Assembly: GCA_937952455.1 (NCBI GenBank)
Contig: CALFYU010000145.1
Location: forward strand, 1-11,817
Reading direction: 5' to 3'
Source of the DNA: an uncultured Planctomycetaceae bacterium
GTDB lineage: Bacteria > Planctomycetota > Planctomycetia > Planctomycetales > Planctomycetaceae
DNA: 11,817 bases
The notes below the pieces were generated by a model. It was given only the letters and a program-made list of their open reading frames with translations, had not been told where the DNA came from and searched no databases. Position numbers and translations under genes: made by a program. This document shows positions 1 through 6,731 of the stretch, one piece after another (positions within the stretch are counted from its first letter, which is position 1; each line of letters starts with the position of its first letter).

Positions 1-1
1 T

Positions 2-487
2 GTTCGAGGCCGACGTCTGGGAGGCGAAGCCGATCGCGAGGAACCCTCCCAGGAAGAGCACCACGACTGGTCGCCGGACGGCGGTCGTATCGTCTACGCG
101 ACGGGCGAGCCGATCCTCGATCCCTCGAGCCCCTCGCGTCACGCCGAGCTGCGGGTCGTCACCGTGGTGGACGGCGACGACCGGCTGCTCCACGAGGGCG
201 ACGCCACCCAGCCGCGGTGGTCTCCGAACGGGCATCGGATCGCCTTCTGGTCGCGGCGCGAGGGCTATCGGAACGTCTACACCCTGGCCGAGGACGGCGG
301 CGGCCGACCTCTCGCGATCACCCGCGACGAGCACACGAACTGGAGCCCGGCCTGGTCGGCGGACGGAGCCTGGGTCTATTTCTCGAGTGACCGGGGCGGC
401 GCGGGCGAGCTCTGGCGCGTCGCGGTCGACGAGCTGAGCGGCGGCGCGCGCGGGGACGTCGAACCGGGGGCGGCCGCGCCGGCGTAA
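2..487 (+). CDS. PD40/TolB-like beta-propeller protein, C-terminal part (5' end outside window)
   Basis: The frame is open from position 2, so the N-terminus lies outside; 161 residues are visible. Three PD40 (TolB/WD40-like) blades can be recognised by their W-S-x-D/N-G signature: DWSPDG at about residues 22-27, RWSPNG at 72-77 and AWSADG at 117-122, the last followed by YFSSDRGG and LWRV. Proteins with such repeats form beta-propellers that usually mediate protein contacts, often in the periplasm or fused to kinases or regulators; the specific role cannot be told here. Relatives usually continue after the LWRV...EP segment, but this one stops soon after with an alanine/proline tail, so the C-terminus may be shortened. 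In the first ~40 bases the strongly GC-rich third-position pattern lies in another frame (from position 3, reading FEADVWEAKP), suggesting a possible frameshift or sequencing error. GC is near 78% at 361-480, far above gyrA next door. Confidence 0.7.
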   Translation, partial: VRGRRLGGEADREEPSQEEHHDWSPDGGRIVYATGEPILDPSSPSRHAELRVVTVVDGDDRLLHEGDATQPRWSPNGHRIAFWSRREGYRNVYTLAEDGGGRPLAITRDEHTNWSPAWSADGAWVYFSSDRGGAGELWRVAVDELSGGARGDVEPGAAAPA

Positions 488-504
488 TCAAACGTCGAAC
501 TCGT

Positions 505-528
505 AGAAAACGCGGCATAAAAGCCGCG
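505..528 (-). terminator. Rho-independent terminator of gyrA
   Basis: Read on the minus strand, a 6-bp all-GC stem (CGCGGC / GCCGCG) encloses the loop TTTTAT and is followed at once by TTTTCT. It begins 12 bp past the gyrA stop codon. On the plus strand the stem is followed by GAAACG, so it is not a terminator for the converging PD40 gene. Confidence 0.7.
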
Positions 529-539
529 GAAACGTATTG

Positions 540-3209
540 TCACTCGCCGTCGGTATCGTCGTCAATCTCTTCCTGCGGCACGCGCGCCAAGGAGACCAGG
601 CGATCGTCTTCGTCCATCCGAATAATCCGCACCCCTTGAGTATTCCTTCCGACTTGCGAAATGTCGGCCACCCGTACACGCTGAATCTTACCGCCGGCGG
701 TGATCATGAGCACTTCGTCATCCTCCGACACCGCGGCAACGGCAACCACCTTGCCGTTGCGGGCGGTCGTCCGGATATCGATCACCCCCTTACCTCCCCG
801 CTTTTGCCGGCGATACTGCATACTACTGCGGACCTGTTCCTCCGATCCGTCGCCGGTGTCCTCAGTGTCGGATTCGATTTCCGCGTCGTCGGTTTCCGCG
901 TCGTCACGATCGACCACGCCGATCGGCGTCCGCTTGCCGAATCCGTGTTCACAGACGGTCAACAAGCTCAAATCCGGATCGGCTACGACCATTCCCACCG
1001 CATAATCCCCTTCGCGGAGGCTGATCCCCTTGACCCCCCGCGTGTTGCGGCCCATGCTGCGGGCGTCTTCCTGGGCGAAGCGGATCGCCATCCCGTTCGC
1101 CGACGCGATCAGCAAATCTTCGCCGGGACCGACAATCGCCACGCCGATCAATTCATCCCCATCATCCAACTTGACCGCGATCAACCCGCCCCGCAGCGGG
1201 CGGCTGTAGGCCGAGAGCGCAGTCTTTTTGACGATCCCGTTACGAGTGGCCAGCACCAATTGCCGTTCGCCGTCGAAATCCCGGACGGCCAAGCAGTGAA
1301 AGATCTTTTCGTCGGATTCGAGTTGCACAAGATTGACCAACGCGCGGCCCTTGGCCGTGCGGCTTCCCAGCGGCAGGTCGTAGACCTTCTGCCAGAAGAC
1401 CTTTCCGCGATCGGTGAAGAACAGCAAGTAGTCGTGCGTGCTGGCGATGAACAAGTGTTCGATGGGATCTTCGTCGTCCGACTTGGCCCCCATGATGCCC
1501 CTGCCGCCACGGCGCTGCGCCTGATAGCTGTCCAGGTGGATGCGTTTGATATACCCGCGATGCGACAGCGTGACCACCATCGTCTCTTCGGTGATCAACT
1601 CCTCCTTGCTGACGTTGCCGACCTCTTCGTCGTTGATCTCGGTCCGTCGTTTGTCGCCGAATTTGGACTTGAGTTGGTCCATCTCATCGCGGATCACGGC
1701 CAACAGGTTTGCCTCATCGGACAGCAACCGCAGAAACTCGTCGATGTCATCCAGCAACTTGCGGTGTTCCTCGCCGAGTTTTTCACGCTCCAGTCCAGCG
1801 AGCGAACCCAGCTGCATGGCGACAATTGCGTCGGCCTGTTTGGCCGTGAGACCATAACCAGCCAAAGCCGTCGGCGACGCCTCTCCGGGATGCCGTTCGG
1901 CCAGGAACGATCGATACCCGCGTTCGCCCAACGCGCGGGCAATCAGTTCCGCGGCGACTTCCAAGTTCTGCAGCCGCACGCACGCCTCCTTGCGATCGGG
2001 CGATTGCCGGATGGTGTTGATCACGTTGTCGATGTCAATCTGCGCGATCAACAGGCCTTCGACGGTGTGTTTGCGTTTGCGCGCCTCGGCCAACAGAAAC
2101 TCGGTCCGCCGGCGAATCACGGTGACGCGGTGCCGGATGAACTCTTCAAGAATTTCCTTCAGCGGCAATTGCTTCGGACGACTGCCGACCAGCGCCACGA
2201 AGTTGAGACTGATCGTGGTCTGCAGCGGCGAAAAGCTAAACAGTTGGTTCAGCACGACCTCGCGATCCGCATCCCGCTTGAGCACGATATGCAGCCGTAC
2301 CTGCCAGGGGGGAATCGTGCGGTCGGTGAGGTCGACGATTTGCGAGATTTCCTTGATCCGGCCCTCGCGCACCACTTGTTCCAGCTTTTCCCGGATGCCG
2401 TCGCGAGTCTGCAGGTAGGGGATTTCTGTGACGACGATGACGTCGTGATTTTTCTCTTCTTCAAAGTGCGTGCGGGCACGCACGGTGATTGTCGACCGCC
2501 CCGTCATGAAGGCCTGCCGGATGCCCAATTGCCCGCAGACGATGCCCCCGGTGGAGAAGTCCGGACCTTGAATGTGCTCCATCAATTCGTCGATGGAGGC
2601 ATCGGGATTGTCGATCAACAACTGGACCGCGCCACAGACTTCGTCCAAATTGTGCGGCGGAATCATTGTCCGCATCCCCACCGCGATGCCGTTGGATCCG
2701 TTGACGAGCAAGTTCGGAAACCGAGACGGCAAGACGACCGGTTCGGTGAGCCGCTGGTCGTAGGTCGGCACGAAATCGACGGTATCGCGGCGAATGTCGT
2801 CGAGCATTTCCGTCGCCGCCGCCGACAGCCGGGCCTCGGTGTACCGCGCCGCCGCTGGCGGCAGACCGGCCAACGAGCCGAAGTTCCCCTGTTTGTCAAT
2901 CAAGACTTGGCGCATGTTCCATTCTTGCGCCAAACGCACCAGCGTCAGGTAAACCCCTTCGCCGCTGTGCGGGTGATAGTTTCCCGACGTATCGCCCGAT
3001 ATCTTCTGGCACTTCACCCGGCCGCTGGTCGGTCCTAGGTTCAGGTCGTTCATGGCCACCAGGATTCGCCGCTGCGACGGTTTCAGACCGTCTCGGACGT
3101 CGGGCAACGCGCGGCTGACGATCACGCTCATGGCGTACGTCAGATAGCTGTTGCGCATCTCATCCTGAATATCCATCCGCTGGATGTTCGATTCGTCTCC
3201 GGTTGACAA
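540..3209 (-). CDS. gyrA: DNA gyrase subunit A
   Basis: GyrA is the DNA breakage-reunion subunit of gyrase (A2B2), which introduces negative supercoils in the cytoplasm. The protein is 889 residues, normal for the family. The winged-helix/tower/coiled-coil core spans about 1-540, with the catalytic R122-Y123 in ARYTEARL and the intercalating isoleucine at I175 (GSNGIAVGM). A C-terminal beta-pinwheel follows with the GyrA box QRRGGRG at 565-571, which marks it as gyrase rather than topoisomerase IV; a second box-like QKRGGKG lies at 802-808. Oddities: the quinolone pocket reads HPHSGEGVYLT (79-89), with neither Ser nor Asp at the E. coli S83 and D87 positions; GMRTM replaces the usual GMATN at 178-182; and residues 767-792 form a very acidic insert before the last blade. 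The TTG start is chosen because AAGGAGG lies 7 nt upstream; the next ATG (residue 12) falls close to the conserved N-terminal helix. gyrB is not in the window. A divergent paralogue beside another gyrA elsewhere is possible. Confidence 0.95.
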   Translation of the reverse strand: MSTGDESNIQRMDIQDEMRNSYLTYAMSVIVSRALPDVRDGLKPSQRRILVAMNDLNLGPTSGRVKCQKISGDTSGNYHPHSGEGVYLTLVRLAQEWNMRQVLIDKQGNFGSLAGLPPAAARYTEARLSAAATEMLDDIRRDTVDFVPTYDQRLTEPVVLPSRFPNLLVNGSNGIAVGMRTMIPPHNLDEVCGAVQLLIDNPDASIDELMEHIQGPDFSTGGIVCGQLGIRQAFMTGRSTITVRARTHFEEEKNHDVIVVTEIPYLQTRDGIREKLEQVVREGRIKEISQIVDLTDRTIPPWQVRLHIVLKRDADREVVLNQLFSFSPLQTTISLNFVALVGSRPKQLPLKEILEEFIRHRVTVIRRRTEFLLAEARKRKHTVEGLLIAQIDIDNVINTIRQSPDRKEACVRLQNLEVAAELIARALGERGYRSFLAERHPGEASPTALAGYGLTAKQADAIVAMQLGSLAGLEREKLGEEHRKLLDDIDEFLRLLSDEANLLAVIRDEMDQLKSKFGDKRRTEINDEEVGNVSKEELITEETMVVTLSHRGYIKRIHLDSYQAQRRGGRGIMGAKSDDEDPIEHLFIASTHDYLLFFTDRGKVFWQKVYDLPLGSRTAKGRALVNLVQLESDEKIFHCLAVRDFDGERQLVLATRNGIVKKTALSAYSRPLRGGLIAVKLDDGDELIGVAIVGPGEDLLIASANGMAIRFAQEDARSMGRNTRGVKGISLREGDYAVGMVVADPDLSLLTVCEHGFGKRTPIGVVDRDDAETDDAEIESDTEDTGDGSEEQVRSSMQYRRQKRGGKGVIDIRTTARNGKVVAVAAVSEDDEVLMITAGGKIQRVRVADISQVGRNTQGVRIIRMDEDDRLVSLARVPQEEIDDDTDGE

Positions 3210-3216
3210 TTCCTGG

Positions 3217-3223
3217 CCTCCTT
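3217..3223 (-). promoter_or_regulatory. Strong Shine-Dalgarno of gyrA
   Basis: The minus strand reads AAGGAGG, then 7 nt, then the TTG at 3209. It decides the start of gyrA and is one of the few near-perfect ribosome binding sites in this window. Confidence 0.85.
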
Positions 3224-3478
3224 GGAAGCGTAATAACGACTATTTCAAACCGGCGAAGCAACACGCTCGGCAATCATCGGCGGCGATCCGATCGCGGTCC
3301 GCCCCCTCTATCGCGGCAACTCAACACGCACGGACCGACGGCGCATTCGACGGTGCCAGAAATCGCCGGACCTCAAATTTCGCTGGCCGACGATCAAGAG
3401 AACTTTGGTCAAAAGAATGCCAAACGGAGACGTGCCACTCGGAAGATCAATCCCTGAATCGCGACACTGGCACGAATC

Positions 3479-3493
3479 GATGCACAATGCATC
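3479..3493. repeat. Short perfect inverted repeat (GATGCA-3-TGCATC)
   Basis: Two 6-bp arms are separated by CAA, giving a compact dyad typical in size of an operator. It lies about 270 bp upstream of gyrA and 330 bp upstream of the stress protein gene, so its target, if any, is unclear; a chance occurrence is quite possible. Confidence 0.3.
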
Positions 3494-3747
3494 AATTGCC
3501 GACGGCCCCTGAATCACACCATTTTCCGCAACTTATTCCTGGCAAAAGAGTTGCACCTCGCATTTTGTTGCGGACGTCGGGCAAAACCCCCGCCGGAACA
3601 CACCCGCAATTTTAAGCGATTTTGCCGCCGTTTTCAACGCGGCAGAGGCTTCGATTTCTCAGTGAAAATCGTGACACCAATGGCATGAAGTCCTGATTCG
3701 CTGAGACCAAATCGCCACGGCGGACGTGAGCGTAAACCGACTGGTCG

Positions 3748-3767
3748 ATACCATGCCGCCATGGTAT
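3748..3767. repeat. Perfect 8-bp inverted repeat upstream of the stress protein gene
   Basis: The arms ATACCATG and CATGGTAT are separated by CCGC. The repeat ends 55 bp before the ATG of the universal stress protein. It could be an operator for a dimeric regulator or a hairpin in the 5' untranslated region. There is no T-run after it, so it is not an intrinsic terminator. Confidence 0.45.
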
Positions 3768-3822
3768 GGTGTCGGAACAATCGCGACCATAAATCGCCTC
3801 CAGCGGGGCTTGGATATCCGAC

Positions 3823-4281
3823 ATGGTTCAACTGAAAAACATCCTCTTGCCCACCGATTTTGCCGAACCGGGACTGGAAGCAGCCAACTACGGCGTCGCG
3901 TTGGCCGAGCGGTTCGGGGCGACCTTGCATCTACTGCACGTGATCATCGATCCGGTGATTTATTTGCCGATGTTCGAGAGTTATCCGCTGCCGTCGAAAG
4001 AGGAATTTGAAAAGTATGCGCAGGAACGCCTGGACGCCTGGTTGACCGACGAGGACAAAAAACGCTGCAACGCCCAACTGCATTGGGTGCACGGCACGCC
4101 CTTTGTGGAAATCGTCAAGTTCGCGCGCGAGAACGACATTGATCTGATCGTGATGGGGACACACGGCCGCGGGGCGATCGCCCATATGCTCACCAGCAGC
4201 GACGCCGAAAAGGTCGTCCGCAAAGCTCCCTGTCCGGTGCTCACCGTTCGCCCCTCAGGGCACCAATTCGTTCATCCGTAG
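3823..4281 (+). CDS. Universal stress protein (UspA family)
   Basis: This is a single-domain cytoplasmic Usp protein of 152 residues, normal length for the family. The N-terminal strand KNILLPTDF carries D12, which usually contacts the adenine nucleotide. The C-terminal block DLIVMGTHGRGAIAHML and VVRKAPCPVLTVR is the family signature. The ATP-binding loop normally reads G-x2-G-x9-G-S/T; here G112 and G115 are present, but the later glycine is replaced by serine (S125-S126), so nucleotide binding may be changed. Such proteins support survival under starvation, oxidative or respiratory stress, some as ATP-binding switches. The start has no strong Shine-Dalgarno. The gene lies 39 bp before a same-strand SLC13 transporter, so the two are probably co-transcribed; a perfect inverted repeat just upstream may regulate both. 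Confidence 0.92.
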   Translation: MVQLKNILLPTDFAEPGLEAANYGVALAERFGATLHLLHVIIDPVIYLPMFESYPLPSKEEFEKYAQERLDAWLTDEDKKRCNAQLHWVHGTPFVEIVKFARENDIDLIVMGTHGRGAIAHMLTSSDAEKVVRKAPCPVLTVRPSGHQFVHP

Positions 4282-4320
4282 ACGCCGCGAATCGTTGCCT
4301 ATAGGAATCACCGCAGCCCG

Positions 4321-5922
4321 ATGTCTTCCAATGCATATGAGGCGATGGCGACACCGGCGGGGCGAACCGGTCTGGTGTGCGGTCCGCTGCTGTTTCTGGG
4401 AGTGCTCGTAAGCCCTTTGCCCGAGGGAATGCCCGTCGAAGCTCAGCGGCTCGTGGCGGTCACCTTGTGGATGGCGCTGTGGTGGGTGACGCAAGCGGTG
4501 CCGATTGCAGCCACGAGCTTGTTGCCGCTGGCACTATTTCCCCTGTTGGGCATCCAGCGGGCCGACGAGGTCCCGGCCGCCTATATGAACCAAAGCATCG
4601 TGTTGGCGATGGGCGGATTCATGATCGCGCTGGGGATCGAACGCTGGGGATTGCACCGACGGATCGCCTATCACATCGTCCGTTTGATCGGGACTGGACC
4701 GCGGCGGATTGTCCTCGGCTTCATGCTGGCCACGGCGTTCTTGTCGATGTGGATCAGCAACACCGCGACGACGTTGATGATGCTGCCGATCGCTCTGGCC
4801 ATCCTCACGTCACTCGAAGAGGTGCTCTCGGCAGCAGACGGCCACGCGTCGCCGCCTGATTTGTCGCGGCTTTCGCTCGCATTGATGTTAGGCATTGCCT
4901 ATGCCGCCGGCATGGGAGGCTTGACCACATTGGTGGGGACACCGACAAACATCGCATTCATCGGTGTTTGGGACGAAATGTTTCCAGACGCGCCGGAAAT
5001 CTCGGCCGGTCAATGGATGATCGCCTTCGTCCCCTTGGGGGCGTTTTTCATATTTTGTGCCTGGATATTGCTCACTTGGCGGATGCCGCGACAGCCGCGA
5101 CTGGCCGAATTGGGACGCGACTTTTTTCGCAGCCGTATTCGACAGTTGGGCCCCCCCTCCCGCGGTGAAGTTTTGATGTTTGGCGTCTTTCTCCTGACCG
5201 CCTGTCTATGGGTGCTGCGCGGGCAGTTCAACTTTCAGGACCGCGTGGTGTTTGACGGATGGGCGATCTGGCTGGAGAAATCGTTGACATCCCTGGGAGT
5301 TGCCGGCCCGTTTACGCATGATTTTCTGCACGACTCAACCACGGCGATGTTGATGGTGGTCGTCATGTTTTGCCTGCCCGGCGGCCGCGACGAGGAGGGG
5401 AACCTGCGGTTTTTGATGGATTGGAAAACAGCGTCGCGATTGCCCTGGGGGCTATTGCTGCTCTTTGGAGGCGGCTTCGCGATTGCCGCCGGGTTTGAGA
5501 ATACAAAGCTCTCGGCCTATTTCGGAACGCTCTTCACCGAATATGCCGCTGGAACCCATCCGCTGGCGATGGTCCTGGGAATTTGCCTGCTGCTGACGTT
5601 TCTGACCGAATTCACGTCCAATATGGCGACGACGCAGATCTTTCTGCCAATATTGGGGGCGGCCGCGGTCAGCTTGGGGGTCGATCCCCGCCTGATCATG
5701 CTTCCCGCGACCGTCTCCACGAGTTGCGCATTCATGTTGCCCATCGCCACGCCCCCCAACGCGATCGTGTTCGGCTCAGGCCGCATCCGCGTGATGGATA
5801 TGGTTCGCTACGGGATTATTTTGAACCTATTGGGCATCGTGCTCATCACGGCCGTCACCTATTTCTTAGTGATCCCGATCTTCGGCATTGATACCCAGGC
5901 GCTTCCGCCGTGGGCGGAATGA
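4321..5922 (+). CDS. SLC13/DASS-family divalent anion:Na+ symporter
   Basis: This is a 533-residue inner-membrane protein with many hydrophobic segments (for example about 17-31, 44-76, 92-107, 128-165, 185-200, 232-252, 285-299, 340-352, 374-391, 412-430, 440-482 and 495-522). The family's duplicated sodium/substrate sites are visible: SNTATT at 146-151 with GTPTN at 206-210 in the first half, and TSNMATTQ at 432-439 with ATPPNAI at 476-482 in the second. In the second SNT motif, Met replaces Thr, a position that varies among relatives. DASS proteins take up di- and tricarboxylates or sulfate using the sodium gradient by an elevator mechanism; the substrate cannot be told from sequence alone. 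The ATG start sits just before the first membrane segment, with only a weak ribosome site. The gene follows the universal stress protein closely and converges with the TPR gene. Confidence 0.9.
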   Translation: MSSNAYEAMATPAGRTGLVCGPLLFLGVLVSPLPEGMPVEAQRLVAVTLWMALWWVTQAVPIAATSLLPLALFPLLGIQRADEVPAAYMNQSIVLAMGGFMIALGIERWGLHRRIAYHIVRLIGTGPRRIVLGFMLATAFLSMWISNTATTLMMLPIALAILTSLEEVLSAADGHASPPDLSRLSLALMLGIAYAAGMGGLTTLVGTPTNIAFIGVWDEMFPDAPEISAGQWMIAFVPLGAFFIFCAWILLTWRMPRQPRLAELGRDFFRSRIRQLGPPSRGEVLMFGVFLLTACLWVLRGQFNFQDRVVFDGWAIWLEKSLTSLGVAGPFTHDFLHDSTTAMLMVVVMFCLPGGRDEEGNLRFLMDWKTASRLPWGLLLLFGGGFAIAAGFENTKLSAYFGTLFTEYAAGTHPLAMVLGICLLLTFLTEFTSNMATTQIFLPILGAAAVSLGVDPRLIMLPATVSTSCAFMLPIATPPNAIVFGSGRIRVMDMVRYGIILNLLGIVLITAVTYFLVIPIFGIDTQALPPWAE

Positions 5923-5966
5923 GATCGCGGCCCTCTCGAATCGCTCCCTCGCGCCCGAGCACTCGG

Positions 5967-6284
5967 CTACGGTGCGCCGCTGATGCCCGCTAGGAATTCC
6001 GTCATCTCACCGGCGGCATGCAGGTCGCCGGTGCGCCGCGCCGTGTCGATGCCGCGCGTCAGCACGTCGCGCGCCTCCTCCTGGCGGTCCTGTTCCGCAA
6101 AGAGTTCGCCGAGTCGAAAGTAGGCCGGCACGTAATCGGGCGACGACGCCAAAAGCGTCTCAAAACGCTCTTCAGCGACGGCCAGATTCCCCTCGCTGCG
6201 GAATTCCATGGCGACTCCGTATTGGAGAAACGTGTCAGTGGGATCTTCGGCCAGAAGTGCTTCGAGTTTTTCGCGTCGTGACAT
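5967..6284 (-). CDS. Small tetratricopeptide-repeat (TPR) protein
   Basis: This 105-residue soluble protein has no signal peptide or membrane segment. Two TPR helix pairs are visible, at about residues 17-50 (FLQYGVAMEF, then NLAVAEERFETLL) and 51-84 (YVPAYFRLGELFAEQ, then QEEARDVLTRGID), with the usual small/aromatic positions. An N-terminal helix (REKLEALLAEDP) caps the array. TPRs are protein-binding scaffolds; no enzymatic domain is present and the partner is unknown. The gene ends 44 bp from the converging SLC13 gene with no clear terminator between, and is divergent from the HtrA-type protease gene, sharing a 447 bp upstream region. The ATG start is the first in frame; no good Shine-Dalgarno is seen. 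The opposite-strand open frame over this gene lacks family features. Confidence 0.82.
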   Translation of the reverse strand: MSRREKLEALLAEDPTDTFLQYGVAMEFRSEGNLAVAEERFETLLASSPDYVPAYFRLGELFAEQDRQEEARDVLTRGIDTARRTGDLHAAGEMTEFLAGISGAP

Positions 6285-6731
6285 GGAGAGACTCTTTAGG
6301 TTTTGAGATTTTGCCGAAGGCGGGGCAGCGTCTCAGGTTCTATGGCGTTGGATTGACCTGCTGCGCCGATTGAGATGCCTCCTTTTGTCACCGCCGCGGG
6401 TGCGGCATCCGATCGCGCGGCGGACGCATATCAAAACACCATCTTAGCAACTGGGGACTTGAGTGGAAAATGTTTCAAGATGAATGGATTCGGGCGATTG
6501 GGGAATTACCTAATCGCTACATTCACTACGCGCCGACCCCCTGACGGAAGGGTAACCAAGTTCGGGTTTTGTGGCCGATTGGAGATCGTAACGGACATCG
6601 TGCCGACTTTTGGTATCGAGATGCAACGGATCTGAGTCTCGCCTGCAGTCTGATGACACTGCCTTCGTCGAACCGGATGTTGCCGGACGCAACCCCGGTT
6701 TGAGATCCCCGCGCCGAGAAGAACCCGACTT
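6285..6731. other. Non-coding gap between divergent TPR and HtrA genes
   Basis: About 450 bp that should contain both promoters. I found no convincing -35/-10 pair, coding frame or terminator. A weak hairpin (GCCGC / GCGGC) lies at 6393-6406. An AAGGAGG-like string on the minus strand near 6375-6384 is not followed by a start codon. Confidence 0.5.

Larger units (their letters stand above)
3224..3822. other. Non-coding gap between divergent gyrA and the universal stress protein gene
   Basis: About 600 bp that should hold promoters for gyrA (leftward) and for the stress protein gene (rightward). The short open frames here have no recognisable protein motif and no convincing ribosome site, so I call none coding. 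No clear sigma70 -35/-10 pair was found for either gene. Two small perfect inverted repeats are listed separately. A third, weaker dyad (TGCCGC / GCGGCA, 10-nt loop) lies at 3623-3644 and lacks a T-run on either strand. Confidence 0.6.

Noticed and set aside
470..477. GCGGCCGC at the composition break as a sign of cloning or vector joining
   Set aside because: The same octamer also occurs inside native genes of the window (for example near 5660 and 10035), so it is not diagnostic.
537..3038. An 833-codon open frame on the plus strand opposite gyrA
   Set aside because: It is antisense to a certain gyrA gene, has no recognisable domain, and long antisense frames arise from GC-rich codon use. 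No ribosome site was seen.
3623..3644. Inverted repeat TGCCGC / GCGGCA as a terminator
   Set aside because: The loop is 10 nt and no T-run follows on either strand.
3184..3824. Several short open frames on both strands in the gyrA-Usp gap
   Set aside because: They overlap each other and the flanking genes, have no motifs and no ribosome sites, and their composition does not favour one frame.
5955..5966. CCGAG-CA-CTCGG palindrome between the SLC13 and TPR genes as a bidirectional terminator
   Set aside because: A 2-nt loop is too small for a stable hairpin and there is no T-run.
6374..6384. AAGGAGG-like string on the minus strand as a ribosome site for a small gene
   Set aside because: No start codon lies at a suitable distance after it, and no open frame with features follows.
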